A stretch of 64,000 bases of DNA from Cristatella mucedo (taxonomy: Eukaryota > Bryozoa > Phylactolaemata > Cristatellidae). Made by a program: the position numbers and the translations under genes. Position 1 is the first letter of the stretch. Each line of letters starts with the position of its first letter. Under the pieces are notes generated by a model that saw only the letters and a list, made by a program, of their open reading frames with translations, was not told where the DNA came from and searched no databases. This document shows positions 50,101 through 58,385 of the stretch, one piece after another. Location: contig WPIO01000059.1 of the NCBI GenBank assembly GCA_009760855.2, forward strand, positions 2,619,167 to 2,683,166, read 5' to 3'.

Positions 50101-51050
50101 CGTAGAAAACAGAACTTGTGTTAGATTAGTAAATACAGGAACAGATAAGAATGATTCATTGTATAATAAATTAATGAGAGATCATAGACTTAAAGAAATT
50201 AGATGCATTGATAAAACTTTAGTTGGTTTCGAACATTCAAGAAAGTCTACACTTCTAAACAAACCAATGTTCATAGGAGTTGCAATTCTTGATTTATCAA
50301 AATTACATATGCAAACATTTTACTATGACATATTGAAAGTTAAGTTTAATGATAGATTAAGTTTATTATACACAGATACTGATTCATAAGTTGTTGATAT
50401 TAAAAGTGAAAACTTTGAGAAAAAGATGGATGATATTAAAGCTTGGTTTCATAGTGACGAGTTTGGTAAATTTAAGGATGAGATGAAAGGTGAAAAAATT
50501 GAAGAGTTTATTGCATTAAGACCAAAATTATTTTCTGTTGCTTCAAAGAAACCACTTATCAAAGCAAAAGATGTTCCAAAAGAAGTAATTAAGAATTCAA
50601 CGATAACACATAATGAATACGTTCAATGTCTAACTACTGCTTATAATATTTATGCTGATTATCTTGATACTAAGGAGTTTGATGAGACACTTGATAGAGA
50701 TTTCTATCGAATGACACAAAGTAAACATAATATTATTACAAAGAAACTTAAGAAAAGAGCACTATCAGCATTCGAATCAAAACGTTACTGGTTAGACTGT
50801 GGTTGTTGTAGTTATGCATACGGTCATTACAAGATAGCAGAAGCATTAAACAATGGTACAAATACAGGCCACTGTAAAACTTGTAATATTAGTATAGATG
50901 CGAAAAAGGAAGATTGAAAATACTAAACCATTACCAGTAAAGAGAGTTAGATTATCTGATAAAAAGAAAAAGCAAGATGATCAAAAACTAGTTGATATAC
51001 AAGAAGAAGTAGAGTTATACGAGTCAATGGAGAAATTAAATATATATTAA
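47150..51050 (+). pseudogene. polB: Protein-primed family B DNA polymerase, broken
   Basis: It would copy the linear viral DNA. The start is chosen from the TATAG box. Regions in order: the N-terminal Polinton-type domain (SGWRLIGVKRLEINVSEY, SSYLPLPTGLAKK, 47600-47700); a zinc-finger-like piece near 48110-48170; Exo I YVFYADFESL (48297-48326); a Cys/His cluster ARDHCHFTGKFRGAAHKLCN (48729-48788); Exo II HNLKGYDSHL (48833); motif A DATSLYPTVM (49577); FGKTCENVENR (50084); motif C LYTDTDS (50367); and the C-terminal KRYWLDCGCCSYAYGHYKI (50777-50840). Stops lie at 47971, 48116, 49058, 49263, 49406, 49574 and 50387. Frame shifts occur near 47215, 48500, 49140, 49330 and 50905. The frame after 50905 ends at TAA 51048-51050. 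It cannot give a full enzyme under the standard code. Confidence 0.92.
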
Positions 51051-51068
51051 CAAAATTATTTTTACTAT

Positions 51069-51073
51069 TATAG
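51069..51073 (+). promoter_or_regulatory. TATAG box before the acidic protein
   Basis: TATAG, one base, then ATG 51075. Confidence 0.6.
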
Positions 51074-51074
51074 A

Positions 51075-51335
51075 ATGGATCCCAAAGAAATTGATATTAC
51101 CAGTTCTGATAGTGAGTCAGAGTATTCAGAGGATTCAATTGACGATCCCGATTATCAAATGGAAACAGAATCTGAATCCGAGTTTTATACTTCTGAAGAA
51201 TCATCTTACATTGAAACAGAATCTGATTCTTCAGGAGAGGAAGATGTAGATCTAGAAGAATTACTATTTGGTAAAAAACACGAAGATCTTGAATCATTGG
51301 GTAGTTCTGAAGGTGAAGAGATTTATTTCAATTAA
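51075..51335 (+). CDS. Small highly acidic Ser/Glu-rich protein
   Basis: The intact 86-residue frame has Ser plus Asp/Glu making up well over half the residues (for example TSSDSESEYSEDS, ETESDSSGEEDVDLEELLFG). No domain, signal peptide or membrane segment is seen. It probably lacks a fixed fold. The many Ser-Asp-Ser-Glu patterns fit casein kinase 2 sites. It lies 25 bp after the polymerase and has its own TATAG box. The function is unknown; DNA mimicry or a histone-like interaction is possible but not shown. Confidence 0.7.
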   Translation: MDPKEIDITSSDSESEYSEDSIDDPDYQMETESESEFYTSEESSYIETESDSSGEEDVDLEELLFGKKHEDLESLGSSEGEEIYFN

Positions 51336-51361
51336 ATAAAATTATCTTTTCATATATGAAA

Positions 51362-51633
51362 ATGGATGTCTCAAGAATTTTAAGTTGTGAACAATCTAGA
51401 GAAATGGCAGTAGAAATATGTCCTAAAAAACTTAAAGGTCAAGATCAACGTATAGTTAAACATTCACTAGACAAACTCATTCCAGATATTGATAGTTCTT
51501 ATATTAGTATTCTTATAGATATATGTGATACATGTGACAAACAAATGGAGAGTTGTAGTAAGATAGATGAGATGCTCGAAGAAGCAAATAAAAAATCTAA
51601 AACACCAAAAACAAAACCAGGAGTAGTAATTTT

Positions 51634-51637
<4 letters not shown>
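51362..51637 (+). CDS. Small paralogous protein A (MDV..IL family)
   Basis: I do not recognise the family. The intact frame has two close ATGs; 51362 is preferred over 51356 because the two neighbours also begin MD(V/I). The upstream box is altered (TATATG). Features are a conserved start MDVSRILSCEQSREMA, CP at residue 20, a C-terminal ICDTCDK with CxxC-like spacing, then a Lys-rich tail (KKSKTPKTKPG). The order of residues matches 51680-51875 and 51924-52130, so three tandem copies arose by duplication. It is probably helical; no enzyme signature is seen. Confidence 0.7.

Positions 51638-51638
<1 letters not shown>

Positions 51639-51676
<38 letters not shown>
51639..51676. repeat. (AT)n run
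   Basis: A 36-bp AT repeat ends in the TATAG box of the next gene. Confidence 0.9.
51672..51676 (+). promoter_or_regulatory. TATAG box before paralog B
   Basis: TATAG, three bases, then ATG 51680. Confidence 0.55.
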
Positions 51677-51678
<2 letters not shown>

Positions 51679-51679
51679 A

Positions 51680-51875
51680 ATGGATGTTAAAAGAATAGTA
51701 TCTAATAACGCGGGAAGAGAATATGCATATATGCTTTGTGTTAAACTCTTCGAATATTTTAGTGAAAATGATGAAGAAAAATTAACTCACTATATAATGA
51801 AACTACTTTTTTTCAACTAAAGAAAAGTTATCTAAATTATGTGATATAAAAGATGAAATAGATAAGAGCGAATAA
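51680..51875 (+). pseudogene. Small paralogous protein B, frameshifted
   Basis: It begins MDVKRIVSNNAGREYAYMLC, in line with copies A and C. The frame runs to a T-rich stretch (TACTTTTTTTCAAC, about 51810) where one base too many or too few ends it early at 51820. The frame after the run continues to TAA 51873-51875 and carries KLCDIKDEIDK, the counterpart of the ICDxCDK end. The first Cys of the CxxC pair is kept and the second is replaced. It may be a recent break or a slippage site. Confidence 0.6.
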
Positions 51876-51923
51876 TTGATATATTCTATTTATAGAAGTA
51901 TTTTTCAATAATATAAAGAAAAA

Positions 51924-52130
51924 ATGGATATTGCATGGATTCTATGCTGTGAAAGAGCTAAAAAGGCTGCATATAGTGTCTGTCCTGAAAGATTTAAAGT
52001 TTTTGGATCTAAGATGCTTACAAATCTATTTTCTTATGTTTCTATGTTACCTGATTCAGCTATTGAAGATTTAATTAAAATTTGTGATCTTTGTGATAAA
52101 ATAGAAGACTATAATAATATTTGTTTATGA
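51924..52130 (+). CDS. Small paralogous protein C (MDI..IL family)
   Basis: The intact 68-residue frame has MDIAWILCCERAKKAAYSVC, then CPERFK, and the C-terminal IKICDLCDK, the best CxxC version of the three copies. It lacks the Lys-rich tail of copy A. A weak TATAAAG box lies 9 bp upstream. The role is unknown; a zinc or redox pair across subunits is possible. Confidence 0.7.
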   Translation: MDIAWILCCERAKKAAYSVCPERFKVFGSKMLTNLFSYVSMLPDSAIEDLIKICDLCDKIEDYNNICL

Positions 52131-52196
52131 GTTTTCCTAAATTATCGTCATAAATGATTTTTTTTTTTTTTTTTGCATGTATTTATTTTTTATTAT

Positions 52197-52201
52197 TATA
52201 G
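52197..52201 (+). promoter_or_regulatory. TATAG box
   Basis: TATAG, six bases, then ATG 52208. A run of 18 T lies about 25 bp further upstream (52156-52173). Confidence 0.55.
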
Positions 52202-52207
52202 AGGAAA

Positions 52208-52624
52208 ATGACAGATATCACTGATCCCAGTCTTGCAACTAGTGCATTGGCATTGAAATCGTACGTTGATTATATTGTTAAATCTAGAATGACGTCTTAC
52301 GATCAGCAAACACTTGATTCAGATATTTCAGCAATGACAGATTCATCTGTTAAGAAATTCTATGTTGATGGATGTGATATTGAAGCTCAAAAAATAATCG
52401 TTGCAGGTCAAACAGATACCTTAAAATCTCTTGAAGCTTCTGTAAGATCTAAAGTTGATGCTCTTCTTGATACACCTGGAGAAGTTGCTGGTTACACTAC
52501 TTGGATTGCAAGTCAACTTCCAACTCTATCTACAGTAATTTCTGGAGTAACTGGTATTAAACCTGATCTTCTTCAGTGGTTTTTTAATATTAATAGTCAT
52601 ATTTGCTTTTATAACTCTAAATGA
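52208..52624 (+). CDS. Unknown protein, fibre-like N-terminus
   Basis: The intact frame has 138 residues. Residues 5-20 (TDPSLATSALALKSYVDYIV) resemble the DP...A..KSYVD spacer of fibre stalks in this element, which hints at attachment to the same partner. The rest (DSDISAMTDSSVKKFYVDG, SLEASVRSKVDALLDTP) looks helical. Its last 30 codons overlap the end of the minus-strand fibre gene, so the natural stop may be earlier and the 3' end altered. The function is not known. Confidence 0.5.
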   Translation: MTDITDPSLATSALALKSYVDYIVKSRMTSYDQQTLDSDISAMTDSSVKKFYVDGCDIEAQKIIVAGQTDTLKSLEASVRSKVDALLDTPGEVAGYTTWIASQLPTLSTVISGVTGIKPDLLQWFFNINSHICFYNSK

Positions 52625-54124
52625 AACACTAATTCCTGCAAATGTGAATGAATCCTTATAATAAATTGATTTAGAAACTGTGTCATTAGTTAGAAAGTTA
52701 ATATAGCTACTAACACCATCTGTTGCAGAATTAATATCATTTACTTTTATCACTATACTTATGTACACTACTTTTTTTATGTTATTATCTGAAAGCTTTG
52801 CTAGAACTTGTTGACCATTAGTAGAAAAAAATTCTCGTGATGGTTTACCTAAATTAGTTATACTATTTACAGTTAAATTTCCCCAATATTTAATAAAACG
52901 TGTATTACCAATACCATTAGAAATATATGGATAATTTTCACACTTTAAATAAAAATGACGAAAGAATTTAAAAAGAATTAAATCATTTGGTCCATAACCA
53001 TAAAATTTTGGTTCCTTTCTTCTCATTATTAATTTTTCAACAAATAGGTTTCCACTCATTCTTACAGGTCGCATATACCTATCTAATTTTCTATCAACTT
53101 ATTTTTTTGTTGCAACATCTCTAATAATATTGACAGGATCTAATATTCTTACATAATCTTTGGATTTGCAGATAAATTACCAGTTATACGTTGATCTGAA
53201 ATTGTATCTTTTCTTTAGATAATTGTTATCAGCAAATGATTTATTAACTGTTTCTAATGTATCGACAGTTTCTCCAACATTAATTATTCTGTTTGAATCA
53301 AAGTTAAATGTTCCATCCATCTGTAAATCTTTTCTACTGAGCATTTTTATGTGTTGCTATGTAAAGCGTTACATTTATTGTTTTGTTAAATAAATCTTCT
53401 GTAGCTACAAATATAGAACTCTCTACTATTTTTTTAGTTGGATCTAGAGAATAACTTCCAAATAATTGATATGGATATTCTTTTGCATTTATTCCATTTG
53501 TTGGAAAAGGAATAATAATTTTTGTTAAGTTTAGAGTTAATGAATATATTGCTGAAAGCATGAATATACCTCTTGGAACAGAAACATTTCCTAGTGTACT
53601 AATCCATTTTCCATTATGTGATAAACTTCCAATTATCGTTTGTAATGATAATTTTAATAAAATTATTTTGCATGTCTAGATTACCGTTAACTATCCCACC
53701 ATTTACACTTGGAAAGTTTGTATCCATATAAATTTTATTTGGAACACTATATTCATTGTCAGGAGGAGCACTAGCACTAATACAGCATCTACAATTAAAT
53801 TTCCATTAATTCTTCCACTTGTAAGTGGAAGTTTAGTATCAGCATAATCTTTTGTTGCAGCATCACTAGGATTTATAGGATTAGCAAGAGATCTAGTATT
53901 CTAAAATTATTCATGTCAATATCTCCATCATTTTTAGTAGATCTAGAAATCTTAGTGACACAATTTGTATCTATATATTTTCTGTTTACTGCATCACCAG
54001 CATCAACAGGATCACCTAAATTTTTTATAAGATTTCCATTCATGTTTAGATTTCCCCTAAGTATATCACCATTCTTTCTAATGCAATTCTTTGATGACTT
54101 TCCTTTGCTTCTTTTACCTAACAT
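52526..54124 (-). pseudogene. Tail-fibre-like protein 2, broken
   Basis: This would be a trimeric host-attachment fibre on the virion surface. It starts MLGKRSKGKSSKN at 54124, behind a TATAG box. The first stalk unit is GDILRGNLNMNGNLIKNLGD then PVDAGDAVNRKYID, the repeat type of phage long tail fibres. Later units are NPSDAATKDYADTKLPLTSG (about 53880-53815) and DPVNIIRDVATKK then VD (about 53140-53090). The C-terminal 180 codons (53074-52526) are strand-like and probably form the head. Breaks: a shift near 53900, mixed frames at 53560-53850, and TAA in place of Tyr in KKYVD at about 53100. The phage resemblance may reflect convergent repeats or horizontal transfer. Confidence 0.7.
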
Positions 54125-54126
54125 TT

Positions 54127-54131
54127 CTATA
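54127..54131 (-). promoter_or_regulatory. TATAG box before fibre 2
   Basis: On the minus strand TATAG, two bases, then ATG 54124. Confidence 0.6.
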
Positions 54132-54784
54132 CAATACTAACAATAAAATCTATAAAAGTAATTCCACTAGCAACTGTAAACTTATCAATAGCATATCTAC
54201 AAATGCCATCAATGTTAATTATTAAAACTAGAGTACCACTTACTCCATAAGTATTATCACTAGTTAACTCTAAATAAGAATTAGTTTTATTAGTTGCATG
54301 CATAATATTAGACACCATTCCAAAATGAGGTAATATTCCTGGAAAGAATGTTTTAAGATTAGTATTGTATGCAACAACTTTTCCAGTAGCTGCAACAACA
54401 GGTATATCACCAGGTGTAATTTGTTGAGTTTGAAATTTATTACCTGTACTTCCATTAGCAGTAATATTAAGACCTAACATATCAAGATAGAATATACTTG
54501 GATAAGTACCACTCAATCAAAGTACCTTGAAGCACTGCTGTCATACTTTTTAATAATCCATAGCTTATTACTTTGCAAGGTCTTAGATCTGAGTATACAG
54601 TTCCATCTGCAGAGTTACCAGATATCCCATAAACATTATTACAATTCAATTGTGATTTCATTACTGCATTTTTTTAGGTAGTAAATCAGTTAGAGCTGAT
54701 ACTATTGCTAATTCTCCAGAAGTATTACTAATTACACTATTACCAGCACTTGTGCTAAGAGCATAATCTAGTCTTATTATTATT

Positions 54785-54786
<2 letters not shown>

Positions 54787-54818
<32 letters not shown>
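54787..54818. repeat. (AT)n run inside fibre 1
   Basis: About 30 bp of pure AT repeat inside a coding region. Confidence 0.9.
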
Positions 54819-54819
<1 letters not shown>

Positions 54820-54926
54820 TTATTATTATTCACCACTATTAACAGGAAATCTTAAATTCGTTATTCTATTATTATTTGCATCAATATTAGTATAAATAAT
54901 ACCATTGATTTTTCTAACTTTATCCA

Positions 54927-54931
54927 TATAG
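54927..54931 (+). promoter_or_regulatory. TATAG box in a 10-bp divergent spacer
   Basis: TATAG, six bases, then ATG 54938. The T at 54927 is also the first base pair of the fibre 1 start codon on the other strand. Confidence 0.5.
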
Positions 54932-54937
54932 TATAAG

Positions 54938-56041
54938 ATGAAAAAAGTAAGGAAAGGTAAAGGAGTAGACGAAGATTTAAAAGGAGGGATTAAAACAACT
55001 CAAGATGTGTTAGATGGAGAAAAAACTGCAACAAAAATAGGCGAAAAAGCAGTTAAAAAACTTGCACCCAAATTAGCAGCAAGATTATCACTTCAAGCTT
55101 CGGAAAAAATTGCAACAGCTGTTCCTAAAGTATTACAGCCTCTTAAAGTTATTGGAGCTGGAACAAAAGTTTCAGGAGGCTTTCTTAGTGGATTTACAGG
55201 AATTGTGGATTTATCTTTATTTATAAAACAAATAGCTGACGATTTACTAGTGGTAAATATGGTCAAGTGTTTTGAAAAACAATGTCAGAAAAAAGGAATA
55301 AATAAAGTGATTGAATCATTAGAAATTGGTTTAGCAATTAATGATGTATTACTTGCAACAGAAAAAGATAATTATCCTTGGTATTGGAATGCAAAAGTAT
55401 ATTTAAGTGAAGTGTTTGGTCAAGAGGTCAATTGGGACGCAAGACAATTAGATGCAAAATCCCGGTCAAAGAATTTCTTAGAGGTTCGATCAGGGGGCTT
55501 TCTTCCTGCAATCCCTGCACTACTAGGTTTAATAGCAGCAGCTGTTGGTACAGCTGGAACTGTTATCTCAATTGGTGTAACTGTTGCAAGTCTAATAAAG
55601 AAATTAATAGATCAAACTATGTTCACTAGTAAAAGCCCACCTATGAGGACAAAGGAGCAAAGAATGGAGGCATTAACTTTGCAAAGTGAACGTCTAACAA
55701 ATGCAATAACTGACTTAAAGAAAATGGTAAAACTAATTGATAGAGGGGTTGATATTGATGTGTCAGGAAAAGTGCGACAATCAGAAGTACAAAACAAATT
55801 GGATTATCAAGATCAAGGGCGAGAATTAGTGGAAAGTAGGGGTGTGAATTTCTCACGAGAATTAAAAAAAGATATAAAACAAGTGGAAGCTTCAAAAGTT
55901 GGTGGAATAAAAACTTGTGACTATAAAGCCGAGTCAGCAATGTTACTTAGTACTCTTTACAAACAAGGTAAAACACTAGAAGAGATTGATCGTGAGGTTA
56001 AGAAACTGTTAGTTGAATTAAAAAAGACATGTAGTAATTAG
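54938..56041 (+). CDS. Probable virion core/membrane-active protein (pX/pVI-like)
   Basis: The intact 367-residue frame has a basic N-terminus (MKKVRKGKG) and two hydrophobic segments: about residues 75-110 ([20 protein letters not shown]) and about 187-222 ([20 protein letters not shown] then [17 protein letters not shown]). The second segment, Gly-Gly then hydrophobic Ala/Ile-rich, resembles the membrane-active part of adenovirus pX/pVI and minor virion proteins of adintoviruses. A charged region follows ([20 protein letters not shown]), likely coiled coil. By family knowledge it may help disrupt the endosome or bind DNA. It converges with the HNH gene, their ends overlapping by 4 bp. It could also be a membrane protein of another kind. 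Confidence 0.6.
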   Translation: MKKVRKGKGVDEDLKGGIKTTQDVLDGEKTATKIGEKAVKKLAPKLAARLSLQASEKIATAVPKVLQPLKVIGAGTKVSGGFLSGFTGIVDLSLFIKQIADDLLVVNMVKCFEKQCQKKGINKVIESLEIGLAINDVLLATEKDNYPWYWNAKVYLSEVFGQEVNWDARQLDAKSRSKNFLEVRSGGFLPAIPALLGLIAAAVGTAGTVISIGVTVASLIKKLIDQTMFTSKSPPMRTKEQRMEALTLQSERLTNAITDLKKMVKLIDRGVDIDVSGKVRQSEVQNKLDYQDQGRELVESRGVNFSRELKKDIKQVEASKVGGIKTCDYKAESAMLLSTLYKQGKTLEEIDREVKKLLVELKKTCSN

Positions 56042-56559
56042 TAATCAGTATAACGTACAACTTTGTTATCGTCTGTTAAAGTATAAGTAAAATTAAGTCG
56101 CGCGAATTCTAGATGATATTTGATTGCTGCTAAATCGTAAGCAGTTGCAGCATCATCCTCATTATCAAAATATCCCAAGTATTTCTTTTTTCTGTCTATT
56201 CGAATATCTGCTCTCCATTTACTTGATTTCTCAAACCATCTAACACCGATATATTTAGATGTCAATCCTTCTCTTTTTGCTTGATTTCTGCTATTCTCAG
56301 AAGCAGTAGCAAGTCTTAAATTACTTAATCTATTATCAGTCTTGTCTAGATTTATATGATCTATTTGAAAAGTAGGCATTTAATTTTTACAAATGAGCCA
56401 TGCCAATCTATGTGCATAATAAAACTTTCCGTCAATCATCATTTGTCTATATCCATCTGGTCTTATACAACCTGCTTCCTCACCTGTTTTTGCTTTTCCA
56501 CCTCTATCCACATTCCAAACAAACTTTCCGGTGAATGCATTGTAATCTAAAAATGACAT
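56038..56559 (-). pseudogene. HNH endonuclease with AP2 DNA-binding domain, one stop
   Basis: A free-standing homing-type endonuclease that cuts DNA to spread itself. On the minus strand it starts at 56559 (MSFLDYNAFTGKFVWNVDRG). The HNH core runs FYYAHRLAWLICKN, TAA at 56382-56380, then [19 protein letters not shown]; His of AHR, the DH pair and Asn of NRLSNLR are the expected metal and catalytic residues. The AP2 part follows ([40 protein letters not shown]). The single stop lies between halves of the HNH motif. It has no TATAG box, unlike its neighbours, which fits a late arrival. Such genes are common in viruses and phages. Confidence 0.85.
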
Positions 56560-56663
56560 TACTCTCTCTCTCTAAACTCTTCAACATTATCAACAATAGT
56601 ACAATCACTATCTGACATCTCTAATATAGTATTTTTTTTATGTTTAAAATAATTTTATTATAT
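56560..56663. other. Intergenic A+T-rich spacer
   Basis: It separates the HNH start and the PLA2-like gene. It contains a CTCTCTCTCT run and no other signal. Confidence 0.4.
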
Positions 56664-56668
56664 TATAG
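56664..56668 (+). promoter_or_regulatory. TATAG box before the PLA2-like gene
   Basis: TATAG, four bases, then ATG 56673. It supports the second in-frame ATG over 56640. Confidence 0.6.
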
Positions 56669-56672
56669 AAAT

Positions 56673-57524
56673 ATGTATCAGGAGGTTAAACTTTCATTAT
56701 CTAATCACCAACTAAAATTAATTCATAGTTCTAATGAACCAATTTCAATCAGATTGAAACATTCAGATCTTTCTGGATGTATTCCAATTTTAGTCACTAA
56801 TACTCAACTAAACAAAATAGAAAAAAGTAAAAGTGAAAGTAAAGGCTTGCAATTGAATCTAAGTCTTAAACAATTGAAACAAAATAGAAAACAAGGTTCT
56901 GGCATCGTAGATATAATAAATAAATTATCTAGAGGTAGGGAATTTTACTTGAAACCTCTGAAAGGTGTTCAATCAGAAAATGTTTCTGGAGGCTCATTTA
57001 ATAATACAGGAGCATATTCATATGTTGGGCCAGGTACGCAGTTTAGAAAAAGAATGGATCAAGGATACACTGGAATTAATGATTTAGATGCTCGAGCACT
57101 TCTCCGCGACCACGATTATAATGAGACAAGTAATTTACCTGAACCAAAAAGAACTGAAATTATAAACTTATCTGACCTTGTTCTTGCTGAATCTGCTGCT
57201 AGGATTGCACTCGATCCAAAGCAAGCATCATACGTCAGAGAAGATGCAAAAACGGTGGCTGCAATTATTAGTGCCAAGGCTAAATTGGGTCTTGGACTTG
57301 TTGGTGGAAGTATCTTGGACAGCAAATTCGCAATGGAATTCTTAAAAGATAAAGTATCAAACCCAACAAGTATTAGTAAAATAACTAATTATGCTAAAAC
57401 ATTAGTTGATAAGATGTTATCTGTAAGTAAAAATGATATAGAACTAATTTTTGTTTTGTTTCATATTTATCTAATTTTTATTTTTATATATCTAATAATC
57501 GGAAGGATTGAATATATCATGTGA
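56673..57524 (+). CDS. Virion protein with parvovirus-type phospholipase A2-like domain
   Basis: It probably helps the particle cross the endosomal membrane. The frame is intact. After an N-terminal region of about 110 residues, the PLA2-like block has the calcium loop YSYVGPGTQFRKRM, then GYTGINDLDARALLRDHDYN, with the His-Asp pair of the active site, and a helix (EIINLSDLVLAESAARIALD) with the second Asp. This is the layout of parvovirus VP1 and of some adintovirus proteins. The Tyr of the usual HDxxY follows the Asp directly, so activity is uncertain. The last 25 residues are very hydrophobic (LIFVLFHIYLIFIFIYLIIG), either a membrane anchor or sequence gained by loss of the original stop. 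Confidence 0.8.
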   Translation: MYQEVKLSLSNHQLKLIHSSNEPISIRLKHSDLSGCIPILVTNTQLNKIEKSKSESKGLQLNLSLKQLKQNRKQGSGIVDIINKLSRGREFYLKPLKGVQSENVSGGSFNNTGAYSYVGPGTQFRKRMDQGYTGINDLDARALLRDHDYNETSNLPEPKRTEIINLSDLVLAESAARIALDPKQASYVREDAKTVAAIISAKAKLGLGLVGGSILDSKFAMEFLKDKVSNPTSISKITNYAKTLVDKMLSVSKNDIELIFVLFHIYLIFIFIYLIIGRIEYIM

Positions 57525-57540
57525 TTTTTTTTATCTATAT

Positions 57541-57988
57541 TATAAGCTTTAGCATGATCAATCTTCAATCTAATATTTAGTCTTTCTTCTGAGTTTTAAC
57601 TATCTTTATTAACATAGGTACCGTCTAGAATTCCTGTAACAGCAAAGTCATTACCAAACTTTTAAATTATTTCAGCAACACTAGTAAATTTAATTTGTTT
57701 ATTCTCCTGATCACAGAATATACTTGCTTTATTACCAAATGCAATTCTAATACCAATTGTTGAATGAGCACTCATATAATAACCACTGTATTCAAGTTTA
57801 ATACTTGCTCTATTAGTAATATCTTCAAGTACAGGTCTCATAACTTCTGTAATATACATCCATGCATTGAAGTAAGGCTTAGAATCTTTACTAATTTTCT
57901 CTTCAATGTGAATACGTGCTTGTTTTTCTTTAGGAATTACGACTGCAGCATTTTCAAGTACAACAAATTTTTTATTCTCCGTTTCCAT
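57541..57988 (-). pseudogene. Unknown conserved-looking viral protein, stops near the end
   Basis: The start METENKKFVVLENAAVVIPK at 57988 follows a TATAG box. The frame runs 108 codons to TAA 57664-57662, then goes on without a shift for about 40 more codons (KFGNDFAVTGILDGTYVN, one further TAA at about 57601). The reading frame kept after the stop suggests a longer original protein of about 150 residues. It is strand-rich (ASIKLEYSGYYMSAHSTIG). It lies downstream of the protease, where Polintons carry small capsid or unknown genes. I do not recognise the family. Confidence 0.55.
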
Positions 57989-57990
57989 TT

Positions 57991-57995
57991 CTATA
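57991..57995 (-). promoter_or_regulatory. TATAG box
   Basis: On the minus strand TATAG, two bases, then ATG 57988. Confidence 0.6.
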
Positions 57996-58017
57996 CAAGG
58001 GAAAGAAAACGTTTAAA

Positions 58018-58385
58018 TTAAATTAAAAACTCCATTGTCGATCCAAAATCCGATTCTTGCATTAGTCTTAAGAAGATTAGACGCCTTCTTCCACAATCTG
58101 TTTGATTGTATTCTTGTAACTTAAACGTCTGAAATGTTGGTATAACACCAAAATATTTTATAACTTCAGGTAAAGGTGGTGCACCAGATGAATCAAAGTA
58201 AAAACATTTGTTTCCTTCTTTTTTAAGTGCTACCCAATGATATATTGCTTTTCCTGATTCACCAGTATTACAAATGAGACATTCATTTCTTAATGGTTTT
58301 GTTAGTTTATCTCTTGCAAATACACCTCTAAATTTTTTTACATCTAATTATTTTATATAATTATTTATTTCTATATCCGTCAAAG
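58018..58385 (-). pseudogene. Adenain-like cysteine protease, start lost and one stop
   Basis: It would cleave virion precursors during maturation. Downstream of TAA 58350-58348 the frame runs 110 codons to TAA 58020-58018. It shows KFRGVFARDKL, the His motif AIYHWVALKKEG, the Asp/Glu position YFDSSG, and QEYNQTDCGRRR with the catalytic Cys after the Gln. This order His, Asp, Gln, Cys is that of adenovirus-type proteases. Upstream codons (TDIEINNYIK) belong to the same protein, but no ATG remains. It overlaps the end of the zinc-ribbon gene by about 25 bp. Confidence 0.82.

Larger units (their letters stand above)
54127..54927 (-). pseudogene. Tail-fibre-like protein 1, broken
   Basis: It starts MDKVRKINGIIYTNIDANNN at 54927 and goes on RITNLRFPVN, one stalk unit, before TAA at 54826-54828. 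An (AT)n run (54787-54818) follows, then pieces of a stalk (ALSTSAGNSVISNTSGELAI) around 54765-54700. The C-terminal frame 54516-54127 (129 codons; FYLDMLGLNITANGSTG, KFTVASGITFIDFIVS) is probably the globular head. Expansion of the AT run may have broken the gene. It runs divergently from 54938 with 10 bp between the start codons. Confidence 0.6.
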
